50,343 nt of DNA from NCBI RefSeq assembly GCF_007989625.1, contig NZ_BJUK01000026.1:1-50343 (forward strand). Reading direction: 5' to 3'. This stretch comes from Bisbaumannia pacifica (GTDB taxonomy: Bacteria; Pseudomonadota; Gammaproteobacteria; Pseudomonadales; Halomonadaceae). The notes below the pieces were generated by a model. The model was not told the origin of the DNA and searched no databases. It saw nothing but the letters and a program-made list of their open reading frames with translations. Numbering within the stretch: the first letter of the stretch is position 1; each line of letters opens with the position of its first letter. Positions 25,201-34,449 of the stretch are shown one piece after another. The position numbers and the translations under genes were made by a program.

Positions 25201-26484
25201 TCAGCGGCGGCGGGCCGGGCGCCGGGCGTGCTGCCAGCAACGCGCCGAGGTGATCAGCTTGTCCCTGACCTGAAGGATCTCCATGCGGGTGGTGCCCACC
25301 TGCAGACAGGCGGGGCCGTCGGGGAAGGACTCCAGGTGCTCGAGGATCAGGCCGTTGAGGGTCTTGGGGCCGTCGGTGGGCAGCTGCCAGCCCAGCGACT
25401 TGTTGATCTCGCGGATATTGGCGGTGCCCTCGATCAGGTAGCTGCCATCGTCCTGGAGGTGGATCTCCTGGTGCATCCCCGCCACGTCGGTGGTGAACTC
25501 GCCGACGATCTCCTCGAGGATATCCTCCAGGGTCACCAGGCCCTCCACGTCACCATACTCGTCCACCACGATGCCGATACGCCGCTTCTGCTTCTGGAAG
25601 TTGAGCAGCTGAGTGTGCAGTGGAGTGGACTCGGGAATGAAGTAGGGCTCCCGGGCCTCCTGGACGATGGCCGCCTTGGTGACCTCCGCCTTGGCCAGGA
25701 AACGTGCCGCGTTGCGCAGATGCAGCATGCCGATGATGTTGTTGATATCGCCCTTGTAGACCGGGATGCGGGTGTGCTGGCTGGTGCGAATCTGGGCGAG
25801 GATGCTCTCCAGGTCATCCTCCAGGTCGATACCCACGATCTCGTGGCGGGGCACCATGATGTCGTTGACGGTGACGTTCTCCAGGTCGAGGATCGACAGC
25901 AGCATGGCCTGGTGGCGCTGGGGAATCAGGGTGCCCGCCTCGTGGACGATGGTGCGCAGCTCGTCACGGGTCAGGTTGTCGGTGCCGCCATCGATCTGCT
26001 TGACGCCGGCCAGGCGCAACAGGCCGTTGGAGATGGCGTTGGTCAGCCACACCAGCGGATAGAGCAGCTTGAGCAGCGGTTCCAGGGCCATCGACGCCGG
26101 GTAGGCGATGCGTTCCGGCTTGATCGCCGCATAGGTCTTGGGAGTCACCTCGGCGAAGATCAGGATGACGATGGTCAGCACCAGGGGCGCAATGGCCGGC
26201 CCGCTCACCTCGCCGAAGAAGTGGATCGCCAGCACGGTGGCGATGGCGGCGGCCAGGTTGTTTACCAGGTTGTTGCCGATCAAGATCACGCCGATCAGGC
26301 GATCCGGGCGGGCCAGCAGGCGCAGCACCCGCTGGGCCCGGCGCTCGCCACCGTTGGCACGATGGCTCAGCCGGTAGCGGTTGATGGACATCATGCCGGT
26401 CTCGGAACTCGAGAAGAAGGCCGACAGCAGGATCAGCACTGCCAGCAGGCCGAACAGCAATCCCAGAGGGAAGTCGTCGCTCAA
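25201..26484 (-). CDS. corB: CorB/HlyC-type DUF21-CBS transporter
   Basis: 427 residues, start codon TTG at 26484 with AAAGGA upstream. The N-terminal DUF21 (CNNM) domain has three to four membrane helices, including LLSAFFSSSETGMMSINRYR and VILIGNNLVNNLAAAIATV. It is followed by a CBS pair (NDIMVPRHEIVGIDLE; LLNFQKQKRRIGIVVDEYGD) and a C-terminal CorC_HlyC domain. CNNM/CorB proteins carry Mg2+ or Na+ across the inner membrane. Its own promoter lies between it and ypjD, a conserved neighbour pair next to ffh. Confidence 0.92.
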   Translation of the reverse strand: MSDDFPLGLLFGLLAVLILLSAFFSSSETGMMSINRYRLSHRANGGERRAQRVLRLLARPDRLIGVILIGNNLVNNLAAAIATVLAIHFFGEVSGPAIAPLVLTIVILIFAEVTPKTYAAIKPERIAYPASMALEPLLKLLYPLVWLTNAISNGLLRLAGVKQIDGGTDNLTRDELRTIVHEAGTLIPQRHQAMLLSILDLENVTVNDIMVPRHEIVGIDLEDDLESILAQIRTSQHTRIPVYKGDINNIIGMLHLRNAARFLAKAEVTKAAIVQEAREPYFIPESTPLHTQLLNFQKQKRRIGIVVDEYGDVEGLVTLEDILEEIVGEFTTDVAGMHQEIHLQDDGSYLIEGTANIREINKSLGWQLPTDGPKTLNGLILEHLESFPDGPACLQVGTTRMEILQVRDKLITSARCWQHARRPARRR

Positions 26485-26517
26485 GATGGAAGGGTCCTTT
26501 ATGGCGTATCAGGCACG

Positions 26518-26547
26518 TTTGTAGAGAAGGAGTGCTCGGCCTGTCAA
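26518..26547 (-). promoter_or_regulatory. Sigma-70 promoter of corB
   Basis: Minus strand consensus TTGACA (26542-26547), 18-base spacer, TACAAA (26518-26523), about 34 bases before the corB start. Confidence 0.65.
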
Positions 26548-26553
26548 GGCGGC

Positions 26554-27354
26554 TTAGGCCCCCTGGAAGATCACTTCCAGGGCGAACTTGCTGCCGAAAT
26601 AGGCCAGCAGCAGCAGGGCGCAGCCGCCCAGGGTCCAGCGCACCGCCTTGAGGCCCCGCCAGCCCAGCCAGTGGTGGCCGGCCAGCAGGATCGAGAAGAT
26701 CACCCAGGCGGCCAGGGAGAGCAGCGTCTTGTGGGCCAGGTGCTGGGCGAAGAGGTTGTCGAGGAACAGGAAGCCGCTGAGGATGGCCAGGGTCAGCAGG
26801 CCGACCCCGGCCCAGACCAGTTCGAAGAGCACCCGCTCCATGGTGGTCAGGGGGGGCAGGGCCTGAACCACGCCACGGATATGGTGATGTCGCAGGGCCT
26901 GGTTCTGCACCCCCAGCAGGATCGCCTGGACGGCGGCGATGGCCAGCACGGCGAAGGCCAGGGCGGAGCTCACCACATGCAGGGCGATGCCCGGCGTCAG
27001 GCCATCGCCGCGGGGTGAGCCGGGTAGGCCCACCGCCAGCACCAGAGTCATGGCGGCCAGCGGGAAGAGGCCCACCGCCACGTTGAGCACCGGCTTGAAG
27101 AGGCTGATCGCCAGCAGCAGGGCGGCGATCAGGGCGCCGGCCGCGGTGGCGGTGGTGCCGAGGCCCAGGCTCAGCGGCTCGTTGCCGCCGACCAGGGCGC
27201 CGAGTACCAGCAGATGACAGACCACGGCCAGGCCGCCCAGGGCCAACACCAGGGGCGGGCGCTGGGGGACGCGCCGCGTCAGCGCCAGCGCCTGCCAGGA
27301 GGCGGCGCCGCAGTAGAGGATGATGGCGATTAGGGCAAAGGGAAGCGCCTGCAT
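26554..27354 (-). CDS. ypjD: Inner-membrane cytochrome c assembly family protein YpjD
   Basis: 266 residues if started at ATG 27354 (MQALPFALI); the ATG at 27369 is also possible and neither has a strong RBS. About eight hydrophobic helices are seen, with the CcsA/CcmF-type C-terminal segment SILLAGHHWLGWRGLKAVRW. YpjD belongs to the heme-handling CcsA/HemX group; in gammaproteobacteria it is conserved beside corB and ffh. Its exact role is unclear. Confidence 0.88.
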   Translation of the reverse strand: MQALPFALIAIILYCGAASWQALALTRRVPQRPPLVLALGGLAVVCHLLVLGALVGGNEPLSLGLGTTATAAGALIAALLLAISLFKPVLNVAVGLFPLAAMTLVLAVGLPGSPRGDGLTPGIALHVVSSALAFAVLAIAAVQAILLGVQNQALRHHHIRGVVQALPPLTTMERVLFELVWAGVGLLTLAILSGFLFLDNLFAQHLAHKTLLSLAAWVIFSILLAGHHWLGWRGLKAVRWTLGGCALLLLAYFGSKFALEVIFQGA

Positions 27355-27459
27355 AGCGTTGCTGTCCATGGGCCGCCCGGGGCGGCGAAGTGCGATGAAA
27401 AAGTGGCCGCAATCCTGGGGCTACTATACCGAAGCCCCGGGGCGCCGCCCAGCCATGCA

Positions 27460-27488
27460 TGGAGACCGGAGCCATCAAGGCGTATAAT
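27460..27488 (+). promoter_or_regulatory. Sigma-70 promoter of ffh
   Basis: Consensus TATAAT at 27483-27488 with a weak -35 (TGGAGA, 27460-27465) and 17-base spacing. Transcription would begin about 30 bases before the ffh ATG. Confidence 0.65.
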
Positions 27489-27525
27489 CGCGCCAAACGC
27501 CAAGGCATCGTTGCCGGAGAGGCCC

Positions 27526-28926
27526 ATGTTCGAGAGTCTATCGGAGCGTCTATCGCGGACGCTGAGGTCCATCAGCGGTCAGGCCAAACTGACCGAGGAC
27601 AATATCAAGGAAACCCTGCGCGAGGTGCGCCGGGCGCTGCTGGAGGCCGATGTCGCCCTGCCGGTGGTCAAGGCCTTTATCGATGCGGTGCGCCAGCGTG
27701 CCGTGGGGCAGGAAGTCTCCAAGAGCCTGTCGCCGGGGCAGCAGTTCGTCAAGATCGTCCAGCAGGAGCTGGAGGCGGTCATGGGCGAGGCCTTCGATGG
27801 CCTCAGCCTCAAGGGCTCGCCGGCGGTGATCCTGATGGCCGGCCTGCAGGGGGCGGGCAAGACCACCTCCGTGGCCAAACTGGCCCGCTACCTCAGAGAG
27901 CGCGAGAAGAAGAAGGTGCTGGTGGTCTCCGCCGACGTCTATCGTCCCGCGGCCATCGACCAGTTGGAGACCCTGGCCGGCGAGGTCCAGGTCGACTTCT
28001 TCCCCTCCTCCAGCGACCAGCGGCCGGTGGCCATCGCCGAGGCGGCCATCAAGCACGCCAAGATCCAGTTCCATGACGTGGTGATCGTCGATACCGCCGG
28101 TCGCCTGCATGTCGATGCCGACATGATGGACGAGATCCAGGCGCTGCATCGGGCGGTGACGCCTCAGGAAACGCTGTTCGTGGTCGATGCCATGACCGGC
28201 CAGGATGCCGCCAATACCGCCAAGGCCTTCCACGAGGCGTTGCCGCTGACCGGGGTGATCCTTACCAAGGCCGACGGCGACGCCCGCGGCGGGGCGGCCC
28301 TCTCGGTGCGTCATATCACCGGCAAGCCGATCAAGTTCATGGGCATGGGGGAGAAGACCGATGCCCTGGAGCCCTTCCATCCGGACCGGGTGGCCTCGCG
28401 TATCCTCGGCATGGGCGACGTCCTGTCGCTGATCGAGGAGGCCGAGCGCACCGTCGACAAGGGCAAGGCCGCCAAGCTGGCCAAGAAGGTCAAGAAGGGC
28501 GAAGGCTTCGACCTGGAAGACTTCCGCGACCAGCTCCAGCAGCTCAAGAAGATGGGCGGCATGGGCGGCCTGCTCGGCAAGCTGCCGGGCATGGGACAGA
28601 TGGCCGAGATGGCCCAGGGCCCCGGACCCGAGAAGGAGCTGGGCAAGCTCGAGGCGCTGATCAACTCCATGACCCCCCAGGAGCGCCGCAAGCCGGAGAT
28701 CATCAATGGCTCCCGCAAGCGGCGTATCGCCAGCGGTGCCGGCCTGCAGGTGCCCGACCTCAATCGCCTGCTCAAGCAGCACAAGCAGATGCAGAAGATG
28801 ATGAAGAAGGCGGGCAAGAAGGGCGGCATGCAGAAGATGATGCGCGGCATGTCCGGCATGATGGGCGGCGGTGGTCCGGGTGGCCCCGGCGGCATGGGTG
28901 GCCCCGGCGGCTTCCCCTGGCGCTAG
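27526..28926 (+). CDS. ffh: Signal recognition particle GTPase Ffh
   Basis: 466 residues from ATG 27526 (MFESLSERLSRTLR), RBS GGAGAGG. N-domain, GTPase G-domain (GLQGAGKTTSVAKLA, DTAGRLHVD, TKADGDARGGAAL) and Met-rich M-domain (KMGGMGGLLGKLPGMGQM, RIASGAGL) are in order, ending in a Gly/Met-rich tail. It binds signal peptides of nascent inner-membrane proteins with 4.5S RNA and docks on FtsY, whose gene begins at the far end of this window. Confidence 0.97.
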   Translation: MFESLSERLSRTLRSISGQAKLTEDNIKETLREVRRALLEADVALPVVKAFIDAVRQRAVGQEVSKSLSPGQQFVKIVQQELEAVMGEAFDGLSLKGSPAVILMAGLQGAGKTTSVAKLARYLREREKKKVLVVSADVYRPAAIDQLETLAGEVQVDFFPSSSDQRPVAIAEAAIKHAKIQFHDVVIVDTAGRLHVDADMMDEIQALHRAVTPQETLFVVDAMTGQDAANTAKAFHEALPLTGVILTKADGDARGGAALSVRHITGKPIKFMGMGEKTDALEPFHPDRVASRILGMGDVLSLIEEAERTVDKGKAAKLAKKVKKGEGFDLEDFRDQLQQLKKMGGMGGLLGKLPGMGQMAEMAQGPGPEKELGKLEALINSMTPQERRKPEIINGSRKRRIASGAGLQVPDLNRLLKQHKQMQKMMKKAGKKGGMQKMMRGMSGMMGGGGPGGPGGMGGPGGFPWR

Positions 28927-28955
28927 GCCGAGACGCCGCGGATCCTCGCGTCCGA

Positions 28956-28982
28956 CGCCGGCCCATCCCAGATGGGGCGGCG
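28956..28982 (+). terminator. Hairpin after ffh
   Basis: Stem CGCCG-CCCATC paired with GATGGG-CGGCG, with one internal G/G mismatch and loop CCA. No T-run follows, so it may be a weak terminator or an RNA 3' stabiliser. Confidence 0.35.
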
Positions 28983-29000
28983 GGCTGTCAAGGAAAAAGG

Positions 29001-29029
29001 TTCCCAAACGGTGCCGCTTTCCGTAGAAT
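29001..29029 (+). promoter_or_regulatory. Sigma-70 promoter of the rpsP operon
   Basis: TTCCCA (29001-29006), 17-base spacer, TAGAAT (29024-29029). Leader of about 80 bases follows. Confidence 0.55.
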
Positions 29030-29036
29030 GTCGCGT

Positions 29037-29074
29037 CTTCATGACTGGGTCGTGAGTCCGCTCACGCCCTGAAG
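29037..29074 (+). promoter_or_regulatory. Structured 5' leader of rpsP
   Basis: Nested stems CTTCA/TGAAG and GGG(T)CGTGAG/CTCACGCCC around TCCG, right after the predicted transcription start. Such leaders are often sites of ribosomal-protein feedback control; here that is inference only. Confidence 0.4.
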
Positions 29075-29116
29075 ACTCCAAATTTCAGCAATCCAACCGA
29101 AGGACTGTTTAACGCC

Positions 29117-29371
29117 ATGGTTACCATTCGTCTGGCACGTGGTGGCGCCAAGAAGCGTCCCTTCTATCACCTGACCGTGACCGACTCTCGCAAATCCCGC
29201 GACGGTCGTTTCCTGGAGCGCGTCGGCTTCTTCAACCCGGTGGCCCGTGGCCAGGAAGAGCGTCTGCGCGTCGACCTGGAGCGTGTCACCCACTGGCAGG
29301 ATCAGGGTGCCCAGCTCTCCGAGCGCGTCGCCGAGCTGATCAAGGAAGCTCGCAAGCAGGCCAGCGCCTGA
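29117..29371 (+). CDS. rpsP: 30S ribosomal protein S16
   Basis: 84 residues, [19 protein letters not shown] through [17 protein letters not shown]; length and sequence match bacterial S16 throughout. It binds 16S rRNA early in 30S assembly. First gene of rpsP-rimM-trmD-rplS. Confidence 0.98.
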   Translation: MVTIRLARGGAKKRPFYHLTVTDSRKSRDGRFLERVGFFNPVARGQEERLRVDLERVTHWQDQGAQLSERVAELIKEARKQASA

Positions 29372-29397
29372 TCGTGAGCCCGGTGCAGGAAACCGCC

Positions 29398-29931
29398 ATG
29401 ACCTCTCCCCAGGACAGCCCCGATGCTCAGCACGTGGTATTGGGCAAGCTGACCAGCTCCTACGGGGTCAAGGGGTGGCTCAAGGTGTACTCCTACACCA
29501 GCCCCATGGAGGGCATTCTCGACTACCCCGAGTGGTGGGTACGTCTCGACGGTCGGGTGGCGAAGTACCGCCTGACTCAGGGGCGTCGCCACGGCAAGGG
29601 ACTGGTCGCGAGCCTCGATGGGGTGAACGACCGCGACGCCGCCGAGCGGCTGGCCGGGGCAGAGATCCTGCTGCCCAAGTCGGCGCTGCCAAAGCTGCCC
29701 GCGGACGAGTATTACTGGCACCAACTGGAAGGGCTCGAGGTGGTGACCGCCGAGGGGCAAGCCCTGGGGCGTGTGGCCTATCTGTTCGAGACCGGCGCCA
29801 ACGACGTCATGGTCGTGCGCGGTGCCGCCGACGGCAAGGAGCGGCTGCTGCCCTTTTTGCCCGACGAGGTGATACTCGACGTGGATCTCGATGCCGGCCG
29901 CATGACGGTGGCCTGGGATCCCGATTTTTGA
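29398..29931 (+). CDS. rimM: 16S rRNA processing protein RimM
   Basis: 177 residues from ATG 29398, preceded by GCAGGAAA; a GTG at 29374 is in frame but lacks a good RBS. N-terminal beta-barrel (VVLGKLTSSYGVKGWLKVYS) and C-terminal PRC-barrel domain (YYWHQLEGLEVVTAEG, ETGANDVMVVRG) are complete. RimM helps assemble the 30S head together with S19. Confidence 0.96.
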   Translation: MTSPQDSPDAQHVVLGKLTSSYGVKGWLKVYSYTSPMEGILDYPEWWVRLDGRVAKYRLTQGRRHGKGLVASLDGVNDRDAAERLAGAEILLPKSALPKLPADEYYWHQLEGLEVVTAEGQALGRVAYLFETGANDVMVVRGAADGKERLLPFLPDEVILDVDLDAGRMTVAWDPDF

Positions 29932-29989
29932 CCCTAGGGTCTACCGCCCGAGGCGGAACCCCCGGGGCCGATGCCTGGAATGAATTGCC

Positions 29990-30775
29990 GTGTGGATAGG
30001 TGTTGTCTCGCTGTTCCCGGAGATGTTCGACGCGATCAGCCGCTATGGCGTGACCGGTCGAGCGGTCAAGCAAGGGTTGCTGGAACTGGAATTCTGGAAT
30101 CCCCGGGACTTTGCCACCGACAAGCACCGCAAGGTGGATGATCGCCCCTATGGGGGCGGGCCGGGCATGCTGATGAAGGTCGAGACGCTGCGTCAGGCGA
30201 TTCATGCCGCGCGCGCCGAGGCCGAAGCGACACAGGGCCAGCCGGCCCGCGTGATCTACCTGTCGCCCCAGGGGCGACCTCTGGATCAGCGCGGTGTCCA
30301 GGAACTGGCCGCGGCGGGGCCCCTGATCGTGGTGGCCGGCCGTTACGAGGGCATCGACGAGCGCATCGTCGAGGCCGACATCGATGAAGAGTGGTCCATC
30401 GGCGACTATGTGTTGAGCGGCGGCGAGCTGCCCGCCATGGTGCTGATCGATGCCGCCGCCCGGCTGGTACCGGGAGTGCTGGGACACCAGGACTCGGCGG
30501 TGGAGGACTCCTTCAACGAGGGACTGCTGGATTGCCCCCACTATACGCGCCCCGAGGAGATCGACGGGCGGGCGGTACCGGAGGTACTGCTGAGCGGCAA
30601 TCATGGTGCCATTCGTCGCTGGCGCCTCAAGCAGTCCCTGGGACGCACCTGGCTCAGGCGCCCCGACCTTCTCGAGGGTCGCGAATTGAGCCGAGAGCAG
30701 CGACAACTGCTCGATGAATTTATCGACGAATACGCCAGTCAGGCGGCGGTGCGAGCCACCCCCGAGGCCCCATAA
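29990..30775 (+). CDS. trmD: tRNA (guanine37-N1)-methyltransferase
   Basis: 261 residues, GTG start giving [17 protein letters not shown]. The SPOUT trefoil knot residues [13 protein letters not shown] and [19 protein letters not shown] bind S-adenosylmethionine. It makes m1G37 and prevents +1 frameshifting. In the conserved order between rimM and rplS. Confidence 0.98.
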   Translation: MWIGVVSLFPEMFDAISRYGVTGRAVKQGLLELEFWNPRDFATDKHRKVDDRPYGGGPGMLMKVETLRQAIHAARAEAEATQGQPARVIYLSPQGRPLDQRGVQELAAAGPLIVVAGRYEGIDERIVEADIDEEWSIGDYVLSGGELPAMVLIDAAARLVPGVLGHQDSAVEDSFNEGLLDCPHYTRPEEIDGRAVPEVLLSGNHGAIRRWRLKQSLGRTWLRRPDLLEGRELSREQRQLLDEFIDEYASQAAVRATPEAP

Positions 30776-30884
30776 GCCAGGGCAGACTCGCGTCACACAT
30801 CCGATTCCCGCGTCCGCGTGCCTACGCCGAGCGTCGGGATCACGGCCACCCCCGGGTGGCGATAGAGAGATTGAGGAGCTAGCA

Positions 30885-31241
30885 ATGAGCAGCAAGAACA
30901 AGGTGATCCAGGCGATCGAAAACGAGCAGATGAGCAAGGAAATTCCGGCCTTCGCCCCCGGCGATACCGTGATCGTCCAGGTCAAGGTCAAGGAAGGTAA
31001 CCGCGAGCGTCTGCAGGCCTTCGAAGGCGTGGTGATCGGCAAGCGTAGCCGCGGTCTGAACTCCGCCTTCACCGTGCGCAAGATCTCCCACGGTGTCGGC
31101 GTCGAGCGGACCTTCCAGACCTACAGCCCGCTGGTCGACTCCATCAGCGTCAAGCGTCGCGGCGACGTGCGCCAGGCCAAGCTGTACTACCTCCGCGAGC
31201 GCAGCGGCAAGTCTGCCCGTATCAAGGAAAAGCTGGCCTAA
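30885..31241 (+). CDS. rplS: 50S ribosomal protein L19
   Basis: 118 residues from ATG 30885 ([15 protein letters not shown]), RBS TGAGGAG. Typical L19 motifs [35 protein letters not shown] and [11 protein letters not shown] are all present. It lies at the 30S-50S interface. Last gene of the operon; a hairpin follows. Confidence 0.98.
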   Translation: MSSKNKVIQAIENEQMSKEIPAFAPGDTVIVQVKVKEGNRERLQAFEGVVIGKRSRGLNSAFTVRKISHGVGVERTFQTYSPLVDSISVKRRGDVRQAKLYYLRERSGKSARIKEKLA

Positions 31242-31279
31242 GTCGGGCCAGGCCGCGACCCGGCACCGCCGAGGTCGCC

Positions 31280-31318
31280 GGGAAACCCCGTCACCGCTCG
31301 CGCGGGGCGGGGTTTCCC
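31280..31318 (+). terminator. Terminator of the rpsP-rplS operon
   Basis: 11-bp stem GGGAAACCCCG/CGGGGTTTCCC with a 17-base GC-rich loop; downstream TGCATTT gives a weak T-run. Confidence 0.7.
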
Positions 31319-31336
31319 TGCATTTGAGGCCCGCCG

Positions 31337-32227
31337 ATGTCCGATGCCGCCCTGATCGACGCCTTCCTCGACGCCCTGTGGCTCGAGCAGGGCGCCAGTG
31401 AGCACACCCTGGCCGCCTATCGCCGCGATCTCGGCGCCTGGGCGGCCTGCCTGGCCGAGCGGGGCGCCTGCCTGCTGGCTCCCGGCGCCGAGACCCTGCC
31501 CGAGTGGCTGGCGGCGCGGCGCGCGGCGGGTTACCGGCTGCGCTCCAATGCTCGCTTGCTGTCCAGCCTGAGGCGCTTCTACCGCTGGGCGCTGATGACC
31601 GAGCGACTGAGTGCCGACCCCCTGGCCGGGGTACGCCTGCCCAAGGTGCGCCCCAACCTGCCGAACACCCTCGACGAGGCCGAAGTGGAGCGGTTGCTGG
31701 CGGCGCCGGACACCGATACTCCCCTGGGGCTGCGCGATCGCGCCATGCTGGAGGTGCTCTACGGCTGCGGCCTGCGAGTCTCGGAGCTGGTCAACCTGAG
31801 CCTGGCCAGCGTCAACCTGCGCCAGGGCGTGGTGCGGGTGCTGGGCAAGGGCGACAAGGAGCGCCTGGTGCCCCTGGGCGAGGAGGGCATCGCCTGGCTC
31901 GAGCGTTACCTGCGCGGCGGCCGGGGGGCGATGATGCAGGACCCCACCCGGCCGGCGCTCTTTCCCGGGCGCGGCGATGCCTGCCTGACCCGTCAGGCCT
32001 TCTGGCATCGCATCAAGGCCCATGCGCGCACCGCCGGCATCTCGCGGCCCCTGTCGCCGCATACCCTGCGCCACGCCTTCGCCACCCATCTGTTGAATCA
32101 TGGGGCCAATTTGCGTGTCGTACAGCTGTTGCTGGGTCATAGCGACCTGTCGACGACCCAGATCTATACCCATGTGGCCCAGGCTCGCCTGGAACTGCTG
32201 CATGTCGAACATCACCCGCGAGGCTGA
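31337..32227 (+). CDS. xerD: Tyrosine recombinase XerD
   Basis: 296 residues. Catalytic residues are Arg147 (YGCGLRVSEL), Lys171 (LGKGDKE), His242 and Arg245 (PHTLRHAFATHLL), His268 (LGHSD) and Tyr277 (QIYTHV). The N-terminal SAM-like core-binding domain is normal. With XerC it resolves chromosome dimers at dif under FtsK control. Its neighbour dsbC begins 2 bases after the stop, as in many gammaproteobacteria. Confidence 0.96.
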   Translation: MSDAALIDAFLDALWLEQGASEHTLAAYRRDLGAWAACLAERGACLLAPGAETLPEWLAARRAAGYRLRSNARLLSSLRRFYRWALMTERLSADPLAGVRLPKVRPNLPNTLDEAEVERLLAAPDTDTPLGLRDRAMLEVLYGCGLRVSELVNLSLASVNLRQGVVRVLGKGDKERLVPLGEEGIAWLERYLRGGRGAMMQDPTRPALFPGRGDACLTRQAFWHRIKAHARTAGISRPLSPHTLRHAFATHLLNHGANLRVVQLLLGHSDLSTTQIYTHVAQARLELLHVEHHPRG

Positions 32228-32229
32228 AC

Positions 32230-32961
32230 ATGCAACGAGCGTCACGAGCCCTCCTGGCTGGCCTGCTGGCCGCCACCCTGTCCGCCCCGGTCCTGGCCGA
32301 CCCCGCCGCCGAGCTGGCCGAGCGCCTGAGCGTGCGCGGCGAGTCGATGCCGGTGGAGAGCGTGACCGCGACCCCCCTGGAAGGATTCTTCGAGGTGCGC
32401 CTGGACAACGGCGAGACCTTCTACAGCGACAGCAGCGGGCGCTTCTTCCTGGTGGGGGACCTCTACGAGAACGCCGACCAGGGGCTGGTCAACCTCACCG
32501 AACAGGCCCGCAACGCCGAGCGCGCCGAGCGCCTGGCGATGATCCCCGAGGCCGAGCGGGTGATCTTCCGTGGTGCCGAGAGTCGCGCCGTGGTCAGCGT
32601 CTTCACCGATACCACCTGCCCCTACTGTGTGCGTCTCCACGAGGAAGTGCCGGCGCTCAATGAGCGGGGAATCGAGGTACACTATCTGGCCTTCCCGCGA
32701 GGCGGCATGGGCGCTCAAGGCGCTCGAGAGCTGCAGCAGGTGTGGTGTGACGCCAATCCCAGTGAGGCGATGAGCCGGGTCAAGGGCGGGGAGCCCCTGG
32801 AAGGGCCCGCGGACTGCGACAATCCGGTCGAGGCCCAGTATCATCTGGGGATGGAGCTCGGCGTCCAGGGCACGCCGGCCATCGTGCTGCCCGACGGGCG
32901 CCTGGTGCCGGGCTATGTGCCCGCCGAGCGCCTGGTCACCATGCTGGGCCTCGACGACTGA
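32230..32961 (+). CDS. dsbC: Periplasmic disulfide isomerase DsbC
   Basis: 243 residues. Signal peptide 1-23 (SAPVLA), a dimerisation domain (about 24-85), helical linker and thioredoxin domain with active site FTDTTCPYCVRLH (Cys130, Cys133) and cis-Pro in VQGTPAIVLPDG. It rearranges wrong disulfides and is kept reduced by DsbD. The active-site pair is Cys-Pro-Tyr-Cys, unlike Cys-Gly-Tyr-Cys in E. coli, a change that should shift redox potential. RBS lies in the xerD end. Confidence 0.93.
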   Translation: MQRASRALLAGLLAATLSAPVLADPAAELAERLSVRGESMPVESVTATPLEGFFEVRLDNGETFYSDSSGRFFLVGDLYENADQGLVNLTEQARNAERAERLAMIPEAERVIFRGAESRAVVSVFTDTTCPYCVRLHEEVPALNERGIEVHYLAFPRGGMGAQGARELQQVWCDANPSEAMSRVKGGEPLEGPADCDNPVEAQYHLGMELGVQGTPAIVLPDGRLVPGYVPAERLVTMLGLDD

Positions 32962-33075
32962 ACAGACGCAAGACGATGACGAGTGGCGGGCGCAGGCCCG
33001 GCCGGAACCGCCACCGCTGGACCGCCGCCCGACGACCCGGGCGGACACCGAACACTAGAGCAAGGGGATATCACG

Positions 33076-34392
33076 TTGAAACCGGTGAGAGTGGGAATCT
33101 GTGGCCTGGGTACCGTCGGTGGCGGTACCTTCAATGTCCTGACGCGCAATGCCGACGAGATCGCCCGGCGGGCCGGGCGGCCCATCGTGATCGAACAGGT
33201 GGCGATGCGTCGCGACAACCCGGACTGCGACACCACCGGCGTCAAGACCACCGCCGATGTCTTCGAGGTGGCCCGTAACCCCGAGGTGGACGTGCTGGTG
33301 GAGCTGATCGGCGGCTACGACATCGCCCGCGAGCTGGTGCTCACCGCCATCGAACACGGCAAGCACGTGGTCACCGCCAACAAGGCGCTGATCGCCGTGC
33401 ACGGCAACGAGATCTTCCAGGCCGCCCACGAGAAGGGGGTGATCGTCGCCTTCGAGGCCGCCGTGGCCGGCGGCATCCCGGTGATCAAGTCGCTGCGCGA
33501 GGGCCTGGGCGCCAACCGCATCGAGTGGGTCGCCGGCATCATCAACGGCACCGGCAACTATATCCTCACCCATATGCGCGATGAGGGCCGGGCCTTCGAG
33601 GACGTCCTCGCCGAGGCCCAGGCGCTGGGCTACGCCGAGGCCGATCCCACCTTCGACGTGGAAGGCATCGATGCCGCCCACAAGCTGACCATCCTCGCCT
33701 CCATCGCCTACGGCGTGCCGCTGCAGTTCGAGAAGGCCTACACCGAGGGCATCTCCCGGGTCACCGCCGAGGACGTGGAGCAGGCCGATAACCTGGGCTA
33801 TATCATCAAGCACTTGGGCATCTCCAAGCGCACCGAGCAGGGCCTGGAGCTGCGGGTCCACCCGACGCTGATTCCCAAGGAGCGCCTGCTGGCCAATGTG
33901 CACGGCGTCAAGAACGCCATCGCCGTGATGGGCGACGCCGTGGGTCCGACCCTCTACTATGGCGCCGGCGCCGGCGCCGAGCCCACCGCCTCCGCGGTGG
34001 TGGCCGACCTGCTCGACGTGGCCCGGGATATCACCACCGCCCATCACTACCGGGTGCCCTACCTGGCCTTCAGCGGCATCGACGAGGACGTCAGCCAGCT
34101 GCCGATCCTGCCCATGGAGGAGATCAGCACCGCCTACTACCTGCGGCTGCTGGCGGTGGATCGCCCCGGCGTGCTGGCCCGGGTGGCGACCATCCTCTCC
34201 GAGCAGGGCATCTCCATCGAGGCGCTGATCCAGAAAGAGGCCACCGAAGGCGAGCTGGTGCCGATCATCCTGCTGACCCACCGCACCCGCGAGCAGCAGA
34301 TGAACGAGGCGATTCGCCAGATCGAGTCCATGGCCGATATCGCCGGGCCGGTAACGCGGATCCGCGTGGAATCCCTCGACGAACACGAATAA
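33076..34392 (+). CDS. hom: Homoserine dehydrogenase
   Basis: 438 residues; I take TTG at 33076 (M/LKPVRVGICGLGTVGGG), preceded by AAGGGGA. The frame is open 31 codons further upstream but that part has no homology. It has a Rossmann NAD(P) domain, catalytic region (GIINGTGNYILTHM, YAEADPTFDVEGIDAAHK) and a C-terminal ACT domain (VDRPGVLARVATILSE) for threonine feedback. It converts aspartate semialdehyde to homoserine. Followed by thrC. Confidence 0.96.
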   Translation: MKPVRVGICGLGTVGGGTFNVLTRNADEIARRAGRPIVIEQVAMRRDNPDCDTTGVKTTADVFEVARNPEVDVLVELIGGYDIARELVLTAIEHGKHVVTANKALIAVHGNEIFQAAHEKGVIVAFEAAVAGGIPVIKSLREGLGANRIEWVAGIINGTGNYILTHMRDEGRAFEDVLAEAQALGYAEADPTFDVEGIDAAHKLTILASIAYGVPLQFEKAYTEGISRVTAEDVEQADNLGYIIKHLGISKRTEQGLELRVHPTLIPKERLLANVHGVKNAIAVMGDAVGPTLYYGAGAGAEPTASAVVADLLDVARDITTAHHYRVPYLAFSGIDEDVSQLPILPMEEISTAYYLRLLAVDRPGVLARVATILSEQGISIEALIQKEATEGELVPIILLTHRTREQQMNEAIRQIESMADIAGPVTRIRVESLDEHE

Positions 34393-34425
34393 CTCGAGCT
34401 TTCGCTGGATAGAGACCGCCATGGC

Positions 34426-34449
34426 CAGGGCCATGGCGGCAAGGGAACC
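34426..34449 (+). promoter_or_regulatory. Hairpin before the thrC ribosome binding site
   Basis: Perfect 10-bp stem CCGCCATGGC/GCCATGGCGG with loop CAGG, directly before the RBS AAGGGAA of thrC. It could limit translation or act in hom-thrC RNA processing. Confidence 0.5.

Noticed and set aside
25228-27018. 596-residue open frame on the plus strand, antisense to corB and ypjD
   Set aside because: It is the complement of two recognised genes, has no family character and a composition typical of antisense frames in GC-rich DNA.
27550-29007. 485-residue open frame on the minus strand across ffh
   Set aside because: Antisense to ffh; His/Leu/Ala-rich shadow with no domain.
31337-32227. Tyrosine recombinase as evidence of a mobile element
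   Set aside because: It is XerD in its conserved place before dsbC, with no element borders or cargo.
33055-34434. 459-residue open frame on the minus strand across hom
   Set aside because: Antisense shadow of hom.
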